Positions 10,538 through 23,080 of a stretch of DNA of 64,000 nt are shown piece by piece (the stretch's first letter is position 1; every line of letters starts with the position of its first letter). The DNA comes from Malus domestica (Eukaryota > Streptophyta > Magnoliopsida > Rosales > Rosaceae), in NCBI RefSeq assembly GCF_042453785.1, contig NC_091674.1, positions 30,329,501 to 30,393,500 of the forward strand, in the 5' to 3' direction. The notes under the pieces were generated by a model. The model saw nothing but the letters and a program-made list of their open reading frames with translations, made no database searches and was not told where the DNA came from. The position numbers and the translations under genes were made by a program.

Positions 10538-13500
10538 ATGCCGTACTCCGCCCTCTACCAGGGATATATATTCAGGACCACCACCATGTCCCTCAAACCC
10601 TCCACCACTTCCACCACTACCGTTCTCGTCTCTCTCCGCGGGACCCCCCACCGCCGCCACCACGTAGCTTTGGTAAGGCCGTCGATGCTGCTGGGATGCT
10701 CCATGAGGAACAGCCGGTACCACCACACGCACTGCCTTGCTCCGCCGCTGAATTGGAATGCGTGCTATTATCTGCCGCGTCATGTGGGGGACGTCGCGTG
10801 CCAGGCTTCGTCTCGGGCGGCGGAGCTGGATTGGAAGCAGAGGAAGCAGCTGAGGAGTTCCGCGGTGCCGTTTTACCAGCAGAATTTGAGCTATGGGCGG
10901 TTTGCCTACCAGGACGCCTCCGCGAGTGAGGAGTCCGACGCCGAATTGGGGTCGTCTCAGCGCCAAATGGTGAGTTCTGCTCTGCCCGTTCTGTTAAAAA
11001 TGTTGATTACTTGAATTGGGAACTTTGATTGAGTTGCTTTCCGAATGAAGATTTCATTTTTAACCTTCGCATTTCTTTCCATCATTGTTAAATTCAAATG
11101 CAATGTAGCTGCCAATGAACGTAGTGTAGACCGTAGAGCTTAGACATCAGTATATGTTTTTGAAGCATGGAGCTTTTTCGGACTTTCGATTAGCAGCCGA
11201 CCAAGTTGTTAAGTGTAGCACTTTTTTAAGCACAGCTGAAGCCTGTTATTTTTCTGATCATTCTTCTTAATTGTAAAGGTTGTGACTTTTACTTGTTAAT
11301 AAATGATTAGGGTGGTTCGACCCTTGATAACATTGACGAATGGAGATGGAAGTTAACCATGCTTCTTCGCAACAAAGATGAGCAAGAATTGGTGTCCAGG
11401 GAAAGAAAGGATAGACGCGATTTTGATCATCTTTCAGCACTGGCAAGTAGGATGGGTTTATATAGGTACGTCAGTTTAGCAAGCGTACGGTTATTATGTG
11501 TCCAAAATTGTATGTATTCTGATTCTTAATTTTCTTAAGCAGCCGTCAGTATTCTAGAGTTGTAGTATTTAGCAAAATTCCTCAGCCAAATTACAGACCT
11601 GATCTGGACGATAAGCGGCCACAAAGAGAGGTACTTTCTTGCATGTTTATGCTCTATTTAGTTTAATTCATGCATGGAAAGAAATGGATGACGTTCTTTC
11701 CTTTGAACATTTGTGAAACAATTGCTCTCTAGTCTATGATGTGGGCCCTGAATTATTAGTTAATTTTGGTGCGCATGTTATTGAAGTTACAAAGTCTTTT
11801 AGGCAACATATTGTTTTAAACTTTTTGAAGCGTGTGTAGGTTGTCTTACCTTTTGGACTTCATAGAGAAGTAGATGCTCATCTCAAAGCCTACCTATCTG
11901 AAAAGCCAATGAGCCAAGGAAATGTATCAGATTCTTCCTTGTCAAGATCAAACAGTAGTAGAAGCATTACTAATGATGGAGGACATTATGAGCAGCAGGA
12001 GCCCTTGATACAGAATACTGATGCCATGGAGAAAATTCTTCAGCGGAAAAGCTTGCAACTGCGTAATAGGCAACGACATTGGCAGGTTATTTTTCCTTTC
12101 CTTTTGTGACCATTATTCAGGCAGGAAGTTGATCCTTTTTGCTTTTTGTTAGTTCTTCTGTTTAGATGTAGGAAACAGTGCACAGCTTCCTCTGTGAATT
12201 TTTTTTTGTCGTGTCTTTCTATAGTTTGACTTTGAGATGCAGTTTTTGTTCATCTTCATGTAGCTTTATAGTGGAATTATAGACTTTTAAAAACATTCAT
12301 ATTGACATGTCAAGCCCTATACAGGAATCTCCAGAAGGTCAAAAGATGCTTGAACTTCGTAAAAGTCTGCCTGCATACAAGAAGAAAGATGCACTGTTAA
12401 AAGCTGTGTCAGAAAATCAGGTGAGTTGTGATTTATTACTTCTACAATTGGTTATGGATGATTGCTTTTGCTCACCAGCAGAGTTAAGTTTTTTTCTTCA
12501 CATTATGTTGAGCAGGTCTTAGTTGTCTCAGGCGAAACTGGTTGTGGTAAAACTACGCAGCTTCCTCAGTACATTTTAGAATCTGAGATTGAAGCTGATC
12601 GCGGAGCTTCCTGCAGTATTATTTGTACCCAGCCTAGACGGATATCTGCCATGGCTGTTTCTGAAAGAGTTGCTGCAGAACGAGGGGAGAATCTGGGGGA
12701 ATCTGTAAGTTACTGTTTTGATGACATAGATTTATCATCAAAGTGTTAGGCTTCATTTATTTCTTTTCTTTTTTTATTTCACTTGGTTGTTGATCATTTA
12801 TCCTTTTTCAAGCTGATTTGAACTTAAATCTCTCCCTATGGTAATAGGTTGGTTACAAAGTTAGGCTTGAAGGGATGAAAGGGCGGGACACCCGGCTTCT
12901 TTTTTGCACCACGGGTATATTATTGAGGAGATTACTTGTTGACAGAAAGTTGAGAGGTGTTACACATGTCGTTGTTGATGAGATTCATGAACGCGGAATG
13001 AATGAAGGTAATTTTCAATTTTGGAAAGTAAATTTGTTGATTGGTATTTCTAATGTGGTGTTAAGCAAAGCCTTGCATTTGTTTCAGATTTTCTTCTTAT
13101 TGTTCTGAAAGAACTTCTCCCTCGCCGGCCAGAGTTGAGGTTGATTTTGATGAGTGCCACGCTAAATGCTGAGCTTTTCTCCTCCTACTTTGGTGGTGCT
13201 CCAATGATCCATATTCCCGTAAGTTCATGGAACTAGGCTTTTTTTTTTTTTGGTCTTTTTAATCAACTCTTGTTTCTCTTAATTATCTGTGCCATGTACC
13301 CAAACTGTCATGTAGCAATCTATGATCATCATTGTGTATTCATGTCAATATAGGATGATCTTAGGTGATTCCAGGTGCCATTTGTATTGCAAGTACAAAG
13401 TATTTCCTGATTCCTTCAGTGAATCCACTTTTGATTCAATTACATTTGTACACAACCTGTGGCATGTCGGTGCTGCATCGTTTATTTTCTTGATTACGTT

Positions 13501-16500
13501 TTGATAGGGATGTTCTCAGCATAAGGTATACTGGACTCATTTGATTTTGGTGTTGGGCATTGCTCTATTTACAGGGGTTTACATACCCAGTCCGAGCACA
13601 TTTTCTGGAGAATATTCTAGAAATGACTGGGTATCAGTTGAATCAATATAATCAGATTGATGATTATGGTCATGAAAAGTCGTGGAAAATGCAGAAACAA
13701 GCTCAAGGTTTCAAAAAGAGGAAGAGCCAAATTGCTTCTAGTGTTGAGGTATAGAAAATTTGTGTCTTATTTAGTTTGCGTTGCAAACCCCTAGGTTGTA
13801 TTTAATTTTTTTGACCCCTTTTGAACAGGATGTACTTGAAGCTGCTGACTTTAGGGAGTACAGTCCAAGGACTCAGGAGTCTTTGTCCTATTGGAATCCT
13901 GACTCCATTGGTTTTAACCTCATTGGGAATCTTCTTTTACACATAGTCAAGAAAGAACGGCCTGGTGCAATTTTGGTTTTTATGACGGGTTGGGATGACA
14001 TAAATTCCTTGAAGGATCAACTCCAAGCTCATCCCCTATTAGGAGATCCTAGCAGGGTCCTACTGCTAGCATGTCATGGTTCCATGCCTAGCTCTGAGCA
14101 GGTGATGTCACTGTTCTTTTGTGTTAATTCTCATTGCATAGTGCATACAAATACCACCGTGGTCTAGTGATGGAAAAACACTGGATAATGAGCTTTTTGA
14201 CTATGTGTAAAAGAAGATTCCCAATGACTCCATTGGTTTTAACCTCATTGGGAATCTTCTTGTACTGTGGAGCTAATCAATATTACAGCTTCATATTTGT
14301 TCAATGAATCTTTTGATGCTATCACTGAAAAAATTTAAATGGGACTCTTATCATTTTTGGGTTGTTATTCTTCTTCTTGTAATTCAAGGAATGGATTTAT
14401 ATTTTATTAAAGTTCATTTGTTGTTGTCTTTGTAAACAGAAATTGATATTTGATAAGCCAGAAGATGGTGTTCGGAAAATAGTTCTAGCTACAAACATGG
14501 CTGAGACTAGTATCACTATCAATGATGTAGTTTTTGTTGTTGATTGTGGAAAGGCGAAAGAGACATCATATGATGCACTAAATAACACTCCCTGTTTGCT
14601 TCCATCCTGGATTTCAAAGGCTGCTTCTCGGCAAGTAAGACAGTCTGGCAGTTTCCATATCAATTTGATTATTTTTCTAGTTTATGGTTGGATATTATGA
14701 TATGATGCAAAGCATGAGTTTGTACTGACTGTAATGCTTCTTAGTTAAACCGTGCACTTATTTTTGTTTTGTGGTACTCAAACTTTCACTGAAAGTTGCT
14801 CTCTTACAAGGAGATTTAATACACATGGGTTGACAATATTAATTGACGCCTTTAATCTGTAGAGGAGAGGTAGAGCTGGTCGTGTTCAACCTGGTGAGTG
14901 TTACCATCTCTACCCCAGATGTGTATATAATGCCTTTGCTGATTATCAGTTGCCTGAACTTTTGAGGACTCCCTTGCAATCTTTATGTTTACAAATCAAA
15001 AGTCTACAACTTGGAAGTATTTCAGAGTTCCTATCTAAGGCCTTGCAGCCACCTGAACCTCTGTCGGTAAATTTCTGTCCGAGTACTCTCAGATTATTTT
15101 TTATAAAACTTGCATGGGAGGTGATAGTCTTGTATTGCTTTTGAACTAAATCTAAAATTAACATGTGAATTATCATAGTTTGACAAAAATGTGTAATTAT
15201 TCTTAACAGTGTGATCTATGCATATCTTCATATCAGTCCTCACAATTTTTTTTGTTTTGTTTTGTAGGTTCAAAATGCTGTTGAGTATTTGAAGATCATT
15301 GGGGCTTTAGATGATAGTGAAGATCTGACAGTGTTAGGTAATGGATGATTACCAAAGCTGTTTTAAATTGTGTGTTGATTTGTTTGCAAGTCAGAAAGAT
15401 TAACGATTTTATGCTCTGCAGGACATCACCTGTCAGTGCTTCCCGTTGAGCCTAAACTTGGAAAAATGCTCATATTAGGGTGTATTTTCAACTGTCTGGA
15501 TCCAGTAATGACTGTTGTCGCAGGCCTCAGTATGAGAGATCCATTCCTTATGCCGCATGACAAGAAGGATGTAAGTATGATATAGTGTTCCTTTTTACAG
15601 TTTGCTGTTGCGTATATTATAATGGTGTCTCCCATCCCCTGGCACGCCATCATATTTCTGTCTCGTTCGAAAACTGATCTTTTCCCCGACTTAATAATTG
15701 TAGTTGAGTGTCGACTTTTATCCTTTTCACTAACCTTCAAAGTAAAGAGACATGCAAAGAAGTTAACAGTAGTCAGTTATTGTATGTCTTTTTATATATT
15801 AAAAAATATCCCTAAACACAGTTCGCTTCCTGTTTTCTCCTGGGTAACCAACAAGCATAGGTTCAATAGTAACCATGTCATTTTCAACTTGTGTAGCTTG
15901 CAGAGTCGGCAAAAGCACAGTTCTCTGCTCGTGAAAACAGCGATCATCTTGCTCTCGTCCGAGCTTATGATGGTTGGAGAAGTGCTGAAAGAACAGAGTC
16001 TGGCTATGAGTACTGCTGGAGAAACTTCCTTTCTGTGCAAACTCTGAAAGCCATTGACTCTCTTCGGAAGCAGTTCTTCTTTTTGCTCAAGGATGCGGGT
16101 CTGGTTGACCATAATACAGAAAACTGCAATACATGGAGCCATGATGAGCATCTTGTCCGAGCAGTCATCTGTGCTGGATTATTTCCGGGAATATGCTCTG
16201 TCGTGGTAAGTTGTTATTCATTTCTTATAATGTTAGTGTATTTTTCATCTTCTAATTTTTTTTATTCGCATGAAAAGAAACTATTTGTCGTAATAGCCTC
16301 TTTTACTCTGTGTACAATATACAAAGAAAGGAGTGATATGCTCAAGTGAGCAAAACAGAGTGATAAGAGGGTGTTGTGATCTTCACATGTAGTTGAATCG
16401 ATAGCCCAATAGATATGTCCAAGTTTACAAAAACTGTGATAAAGGGGACATGATTCTTCAGATTAAGTTGAATTTCTGAATGGCCACTGATTTTGTTTGC

Positions 16501-17184
16501 GTCTGTTTTGCTTGTGGGTGGCTTGCCTTTTCTCATTAATTGTATATGTTGTGCACACGTTTCACAGAACAAAGAGAAGTCAATTATGCTGAAAACACAG
16601 GAAGATGGACAAGTGATGCTATACTCGGTTAGTTTCTTGTCTGTGGTTGAATTCATGTTTCCATGTTGTATTGCTTGAAGTTTTCTGTTCTAATTGTGTA
16701 TGATGACACATTTTCTGTTCTGTTGTTTTTTATTATCGATCTATCAGAGTTCTGTCAATGGAAACATACCCAAAATTCCATATCCATGGCTTGTCTTCAA
16801 CGAAAAGGTGAAAGTGAATTCAGTTTTTCTCCGGGATTCAACTGGTATATCTGATTCTGTGCTCCTTTTGTTCGGAGGCAACATTTCCAGGGGTGGCGTG
16901 GTACGTATATTGATCTTGGACATAAGTGTTACTTTTTTGTGTTTTCTTCATGAAAAAATAGTAAATACTCCTCCTTGCTTTTGGTAGGATGGGCACTTGA
17001 AGATGCTGGGAGGATACTTAGAGTTTTTCATGAATCCCGCATTAGCAGAAACATATCTTTGCTTAAAGAGGGAGCTTGATGAACTGATACATAATAAGGT
17101 TTGTATTTGTCTTCAGCATTTGTCACTGTTCTTGACTTTATCGCTTGAATCTAGACCTGTTCTTTCTCGATGTCTCTCCTCTCG

Positions 17185-17222
<38 letters not shown>

Positions 17223-17820
17223 ACATCCACGCACGCACGCACGCACACACATGAACAGTCACTCCATTTATTGCTAAATGCTAACATGGGGATGCGTTCT
17301 TTGTAAGCAGCTCCTGAATCCCAAATTGGATATGCAATCACACACGAGCCTCCTATCAGCGCTAAGATTACTGGTCTCAGAGGATCAATGTGAGGGTAGA
17401 TTTGTATTTGGCCGCAAGGTGCCAGTGCCCTCAAAGAAGGCAACACAAGAGAAGGTACCAAAGTTAAAAGGCACCATGAAGAAAGTTGCGGAGAACAATA
17501 ATTACAAAAATCACCTCCAAACATTGCTCACCAGAGCCGGGCATGATGCACCCACCTACAAAACAAAACCATCGAAAAACAACCAGTTCCGTTCCACAGT
17601 GATCTTCAATGGGTTGAACTTTGTAGGCAAACCTTGCAATAGTAAGAAAGAAGCAGAGAAGGACGCAGCTGCTGAAGCTGTACTCTGGTTAAAGGGAGAG
17701 AATCATTCATCGTCCACAGGTATTGACCATATGTCGATGCTGCTTAAGAAAAGTAGAAAGAAAAGCCAGAAAAGGACCTCATTTGATAGTGCCAATGGGG
17801 TTAAGGGTTGCTCGTCATAG
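10538..17820 (+). CDS. DEXH3: DEAH-box ATP-dependent RNA helicase, DExH3/DHX36-like, with C-terminal dsRNA-binding domain
   Basis: Nineteen exons join in frame to about 1234 residues: 10538-10969, 11311-11465, 11543-11630, 11840-12085, 12325-12420, 12516-12704, 12848-13007, 13088-13218, 13575-13748, 13829-14101, 14440-14634, 14863-15066, 15268-15337, 15422-15570, 15897-16205, 16568-16627, 16748-16900, 16988-17098, 17311-17820. Helicase motifs are complete: GETGCGKTT (near 345), DEIH (446-449), SAT in [17 protein letters not shown] and QRRGRAGR (713-720). Helicase-associated and OB-fold regions follow, and a dsRBD near 1130-1195 ends with the [12 protein letters not shown] helix. Such enzymes unwind RNA or G-quadruplexes. 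The N-terminus is rich in Ser, Thr, Arg and His and poor in acidic residues, so organelle targeting is possible but unproven. The last introns contain CT microsatellites (about 17181-17222). Confidence 0.95.
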
Positions 17821-19112
17821 AGTGGAGTAAGCATACAATCAAAAGCACAATCAGCGGCAAAGAGCTGCCCGAGGCTGGTCCAACTTGAAAGATTAGGGTG
17901 ACTAAAAATTGAACATCAATCTTCAAGATCGTTGAGCTACATTCAGAATAGAAGCTACATTGTATAGAATCTATGATCAGTTTCGGCATTTGCAGATCCA
18001 TATTTGGAAAGGGGGTGATATAGGACATTCTTTATCGGCAGATGCGCCCATATTTTGGAAACGGGTGATTTGGCACATTCTTCATAGGGTATGGAGAATG
18101 TACCTTGTTCTGTCGAAGTAGCGGATTATTCTACAAGTCTTTTTTCACGGCAGCTTATGGATCTCACTGACCCATGGCTACTGCTGGGCATGGGTCAAAG
18201 AGCTGCATATTGTATATATTCGTATCGGTGGAGCAGTCTTAGGGTTGTATCTGTAAAGCAGCAGCATATTCTTTAATTTTAGACAGGGAAAGCATGGCGG
18301 AGGTTGCCTCATGCCTGCGGTAGAACTTGTAGCTCGGCACACGCCGGTCAGTTTCAGCCCCCCGTGGCTGGTAATACCATTGAACTTATTGAACGCTGTC
18401 CTTATGATGTTATAAATAACATAGAAATTTTCTTTTCCGATTCAAAATTTTGTGCGAATCATGATAGGTTGTGTTTGTTTGATCACCAACATCTGCTGCA
18501 TGAACTCTGTTCGAACTAAACGGCATCGAATACTGTGATCGGCATATCCCCCGATCGAGCTGCTCACCTTCGATTACTTGCTGAGAGCTGTTTGTTTGCT
18601 GGACTTGCAGCACCTCCCAGCCAAGACCCGCTGACAGTTGCAACTTCACTGCGAGTAAACGAAAGTTAAGACATCAAACACATCATGTTAGTGTGGTCAC
18701 ATAACTTTCTTGCAACACAAGTTAAAAAAACGGTAGGTTTATCCACATACAAGCTGATAGATTCAAACTAGGTGTGAAAACTGCGCAAAAATATAATGCT
18801 ACGAGCAAGCAGGAAGCAAATGCTCCATATTGGAACCTCTTCTGCTGAAGGCGAAAGAGGTTTCTGGCAAGTATCGAACCGTTCTTCATTTTTTACTCGA
18901 CTTTTATATAACTCAACACTCTCTACCCAAAATACCAAGATCACATCTGCATAAACATGCTTTAATCTTTGTTAAGAAATGTAATCTGGTGTAGGAGGAG
19001 ATTGAAGATCAAAGATCGAATACGAAGTAGGAGGCTAAATTACGATGTTATGGTCAATTCAAATGTAAGCAGTTTTGTTAGAAACCTGAATAAATAGGCA
19101 TGTTCATGAAAG
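17821..19112. other. 3' flank of the helicase gene, no further gene seen
   Basis: The first several hundred bases after the stop codon are probably 3' untranslated sequence (T-rich words, AATAAA-like TATAAATAA near 18410). Short frames on both strands lack family likeness. 18660-19110 holds nothing I can name. Confidence 0.35.
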
Positions 19113-19470
19113 CTAATTAATCGACGTTAAGTGTTTATCCCTCGAAGGCTCTCCGAAGTAGTTCGTTGTAATCCATTCGAACCCTCCGAGCGGAAGTATT
19201 TGGACAAGAGCTGCATTTTCAGGGAGGAACATAATGTTTGTGAGGGCAGCTCCATGAACCCCCCATTTAGCACATCACAAAAGTTCACAACTTCTGCAAT
19301 CCTTGACATGTTCCTACCAGCGTTCGTATCAGTTACCTTGTTGCCCAATCTTCTAGCCATCTTGGTAATTTGTCTCGGATTGGTGAAACACCTCGTGCTC
19401 CTTCTCGATATGACGAGAAGCTGGGGCTTTTTACGCCGGCCACCACCTCTCATTCTGATTGCATTGGCCC
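19113..19470 (-). pseudogene. Glycosyltransferase family 61 (DUF563) relic
   Basis: Reading the minus strand from about 19440, KKPQLLVISRRSTRCFTNP, ITKMARRLGNKV and [14 protein letters not shown] match the GT61 C-terminal catalytic region (family pattern: RLLIISR, F.N, MA..LGF.V, VVNSCDVL). Homology then moves to another frame, where [15 protein letters not shown] and [19 protein letters not shown] are textbook GT61 text, ending at a stop at 19113. The shift falls in the run of six Gs near 19260. GT61 enzymes are Golgi glycosyltransferases acting on xylan or protein glycans. Only this last part of the domain remains. Upstream coding sequence is not seen before the helicase-distal repeats begin at 19.5 kb. 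Clearly a dead fragment of a host gene. Confidence 0.75.
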
Positions 19471-20046
19471 TCCTAAGAAACCCTCATTAGGCCAGAACAG
19501 TGACGAAATTCGGTGATGCCTTAGGCGGTCTAGGCGGCGCTAGCGGAGCTAGGCGGTTTGAATTTTTGTTTAATTAAAACCAAGGAAGAAAATATCGGTA
19601 ATATCGGAAATATCGGTAGTTCGAAAACACGGAAATATCGATGGAAATATCGGGATAATATCGATATCGATAAAAATTACATGGAAACCACGGAAATTGT
19701 AAGAAAAACTTGAAAATTTTTATTGAAACTTTGCAGGATGTTTATTTAGTCAATTATCTATTAGTTTATCACAAAAAATTGGAATGAAATGCATTGCATG
19801 ATGGATTTAACTGATTTAAGTTGATTATATAGCGAGCTGGCAAACATTGTGAGTGTAGAAAATATGTAGTAATTAATGAAAGAAGTTTAAACACACCATA
19901 ATCATTTATATATAATGAATTAGTACAATATTTTACACTTTATACATTGCATGGTAAGATACATGAGTGACTAAGTACCACATAGAGTTCCTATGATGTT
20001 CAAAATTTTCACTATCTTCATCATCTCTATGTGTAGAGTAAGCCCC

Positions 20047-20409
20047 AGTTTGGGGTTGAGGTGATTTTAAAAAAAGCTCCTATGAAAAAAAGCTGGGAGT
20101 GTTTTTGATGTTTGGTAAACTAAAAAAAAGGGCTTATTTTGGAAGCTGCTGTGAGAATAAGCTGAAATCAAAGGAAAAAGCTGAAGCTGCCATTTGTAGC
20201 TTTGGAAAACTGGCTTTTTTTCAAAGCACACAGAACTATAGTGCTCCTTTAATGAAAAGACCCACTATCAGACTGCTTTTTTTTCCAAAAGCACTTTTAC
20301 AAAAAAGTTTACCAAACACTCTGTTGATTTATTTCACAGTCGCTTATTCTCACAGCACAGCCGCTTATTCTCACAGCAGCTTTTTTTCAAAGCACAGCAA
20401 TACCAAACC
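20047..20409. mobile_element. MITE copy 1, GTTTGG...CCAAAC family
   Basis: This ~363-bp element starts AGTTTGGGGTTGAGGTG and ends AGCACAGCAATACCAAACC. It is about 90 percent identical by eye to 51463-51825. Hallmarks are TTATTTTGGAAGCTGCTGTG, its inverse CACAGCAGCTTTTTTTC near the right end, and a duplicated CGCTTATTCTCACAGCA. Terminal bases are complementary (GTTTGG / CCAAAC). I could not settle the target duplication, so superfamily is unassigned. Non-coding. Confidence 0.75.
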
Positions 20410-20807
20410 ATGACAATGGCTTTCAAGAACCGAAACCCAAAAGTCAATAGGAAACCGAATACTTCGTTATTTTTCGGGATTTCGGGATTACCAAACAAAT
20501 GGGATTTGGAAACCAATCCCATATCGAAAATTTCGGTATTTTTCGGGATGGTTTTGGTTTGGGACTTTTTCGGTTTGGTTTGGGATTTTTGGGAATTTTT
20601 TCCAACCATACATGTAAGTGACCAAATAAAAAATAGAAAAATTAAAAACCACATGCCATTGACTAAGTAATTAATTGACACAATTTAAAATATAATACCA
20701 CAAAAAATTTGGAATATGTGCAAATTTGTTTCTTGCAAAAAGAATTCAAAACAAAACCATATATACAAATAGTTTAGCATGTTTTCATAAAAACATAAGT
20801 GGTATAG

Positions 20808-21053
20808 TGGTCAAGGTGCTGAAGGAGTTAGATGGGAGGAGTTCGAATCCCTTTATGTGCATGTTTGAGACTTTTCAGAAATTTTCAAATATTTTTATGT
20901 TCATATCGCGATATTAGCTATAATATCGCGTGGTCAAGGTGCTGAAGGAGTTAGATGGGAGGAGTTCGAATCCCTTTATGTGCATGTTTGAGACTTTTCA
21001 GAAATTTTCAAATATTTTTATGTTCATATTGCGATATTATCGATAATATCGAT
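20808..21053 (+). repeat. 123-bp tandem duplication with tRNA-like promoter boxes (SINE-like)
   Basis: TGGTCAAGGTGCTGAAGGAG at 20808 recurs at 20931, and the following ~100 bases are nearly identical in the two units, ending in ATATTTTTATGTTCATAT. Each unit contains GTGGTCAAGG (A-box-like) and GAGTTCGAATCCC (good pol III B box) separated by about 30 bases, as in tRNA-derived SINE heads. The structure cannot fold as a functional tRNA by eye (no acceptor pairing). Confidence 0.6.
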
Positions 21054-21791
21054 ATTATCGATATTATCGCGATATTATAGCGATAATTAAATGAATACTC
21101 ACGAAATATCGTTACATGAAAAAAACGATAATATCGACGATATTTCGCCGATATTATCGATATTTTCATCAGTGATTAAAACTTAACTAATTTGATTGGG
21201 TGTATTTTTCGCGTCGGTTCTCTTTCTCGCTGAGCACAGACTCACAAATACATTGACAACCCTAATTTCTTCCCTGAGTTCTCTCTCGCGGCTCGCCGTC
21301 GCTTTGCTTTGCCCAGCGCACCGCCTAATTCGTCGCGGCTCGCCGTCGCTCGTGCTCTGTTCTGCTACTTCATCGCTGGCCGTCTCTTCATCTCTGGTTA
21401 GTCACAATCTGGTACGCGGTAACCTTAGCATCTGCATCACCGATTCATAGAAACCCATGTTCCATTTGGTAGATATTTTACTTGAACCATTTGGTTAATG
21501 GTAACCTTAGCTTCTGTATCACTTTGCAGAACAAAAGCTAATCCAATTGCACCAATCCACGGTTCACCATCATCTCGCATCTAATCCGAGGCTCCGGCTC
21601 TGCGCACTGCAATTTCGTTCAGTCTCCTCTCCTCTCCACTTTCATATTCTCCGAGTTTCTGACTCTATCTGTAAGTCTCTCCCCTTCTCTGTCAAATTGT
21701 CAATGAGCACTGCATTACAGACTTACAATAGTGCTGCCTGCAATAATACAATTTCATGGACGACTTGATCACTGCAAATTCCAATGTCTAG

Positions 21792-22505
21792 TGTAACATC
21801 CACATCGTCTAGAGAAGTGATTCTTAGGGGGGTGTATTCAATTGAGAATGTGAGAGATTTTAATGGATTTATAAATCCATAGATTTTTATGGAGTTTAAT
21901 TGATTTGTAGAGATTCCATATAAAATTTTGATTCAATTCCCTCGAAATCTCATGGGAAGAGGTGAGATTTGTGGATGTTTAAAATACACTACGAAATCTT
22001 TCCAATTCCCTCTAATTCCTCAACTTTCTCAAATTCTTTAAAATAAATTTCTAATTGAATACACCTGGAATGTTATAAACTTCTTTAAAATCTTAATTGA
22101 ATACACCTGGACTTCTAAGGATTTTAATAAACTATTTTAAAATTCTAATTGAATACACCTAGAATTTCAGAGAATCACTTAAAATCCTGATTGAATACCC
22201 CTAGATTCATTAAAAGAATTAAAATCCCTTAGAATCCCAATTGAATACACCCCCCTTAAATGTATATTCCTATCCCTACCTAGCATGAGGCTTTTTGGGA
22301 GCTCACTGGTTTCGGGTTCCATCGGAACTCCGAAGTTAAGCGAGAAAGAGGTCAGAGCACTCTCAGGATGGGTGATCCACTGAGAAGTTGCTCGTGAGTT
22401 CCAAAAAACAAAATCATAAGGGAATGGTAAGTCCATAGCGGACAATATCGTGCTACGGTAGTAGAACGGACCCGAAATGTGGTGGATCCGGGCCGGGATG
22501 TGACA
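21792..22505 (+). mobile_element. Cassandra (TRIM) solo LTR with a nested MITE
   Basis: The 5-bp duplication TCTAG (21787-21791, 22506-22510) flanks a sequence starting TGTAACATCCACATCG and ending GGCCGGGATGTGACA. After removing the nested element at 21827-22255, its text matches the Cassandra LTRs at 59445-60362. The 5S rRNA-like core (about 22290-22400) contains GGAACTCCGAAGTTAAGCGA and GGATGGGTGATCC. Cassandra LTRs are known to carry 5S rRNA-derived promoters. This is a fossil with no internal region left, made by LTR-LTR recombination. Confidence 0.88.
21827..22255. mobile_element. PIF/Harbinger-like MITE inserted in a Cassandra LTR
   Basis: The ends are GGGGGGTGTATTCAATTGAG and, at the right, CCCAATTGAATACACCCCC, a good inverted repeat. 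A 3-bp TTA duplication (21824-21826 and 22256-22258) lies in the LTR word GATCCTTAAATG, which is uninterrupted in the other Cassandra copies here. The inside contains several TTGAATACACCT repeats (near 22050, 22095, 22150, 22190), so terminal-like words are spread throughout. TTA duplication and G-rich ends fit PIF/Harbinger MITEs. Non-coding. Confidence 0.85.
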
Positions 22506-23080
22506 TCTAGTGTGTTGATCGAGGAGCCGAGCATTTTGTTAATGTCGAATATGATTTCAAGATTAGAGATGGAGCCTTGATAGTTATGCAGTTAGTCTAG
22601 TATGGTGTAAATTTGTTCGAATTTTTTTGATGTTGGAACTGGTACTGTGTTTGGACCGTACAATGTGTATATAAATGCTCCAAGTAGAACGGTCTTTTTC
22701 TTAGTGTTGATATTAGAATTGACGCAAAACTTAGCGCAGCGAAATTTTAGGATTCATACAGTTGATCTTACTTAGTGGGATTAAGTTTTGTTGTTGTCGT
22801 TTATTGTTCTTGAAAGTTTTCGGTCTCGGGTATTTTGTTTCCATAAGTTAACTTATCTCGTTTTTGTTTCGTGATGTATCTGTTTGTTAATTTGTGTTTC
22901 TGTATGTATCAGCATCAGCAATTATACAATTGCATAATTGCATGACTGCATGACTGCAAGTCTGCTAGTCCTATCCTTCTATAATTTTAATTTGGAGTAT
23001 ATTAGGGATGTGATGAGTGCAAGATAAATTATATAAGAATTTTGAGCATAAGTTAATGTGATGTGGTTTTATTTGTAGAT

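Larger units (their letters stand above)
19581..21174. mobile_element. Non-autonomous hAT-like element with ATATCG-rich arms, 8-bp target duplication
   Basis: The direct repeat ATTAAAAC (19573-19580 and 21175-21182) flanks inverted ends: CAAGGAAGAAAATATCGG at left and, in complement, CACTGATGAAAATATCGA at right. Both arms are dense in AATATCG/CGATATT words, giving strong local palindromes (19600-19680, 21030-21165). The interior carries another MITE (20047-20409), a stretch rich in CGGGATTT/GGTTTGG words (20420-20600) and a tandem SINE-like duplication (20808-21053). No transposase is present. It was inserted into the larger hAT body, since the flanks join smoothly across the duplication. Confidence 0.75.

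Noticed and set aside
10357-10966. Minus-strand frames opposite helicase exon 1
   Set aside because: Antisense shadows of the helicase N-terminus; low-complexity Arg/Gly/Pro text without homology.
19131-19490. Plus-strand membrane-like protein opposite the GT61 relic
   Set aside because: Hydrophobic run arises as antisense of the GT61 text; the minus strand has the clear family match.
20801-20870. tRNA gene suggested by GTTCGAATCCC
   Set aside because: No acceptor-stem or anticodon-stem pairing, and the unit is tandemly duplicated; better read as a SINE-like head.
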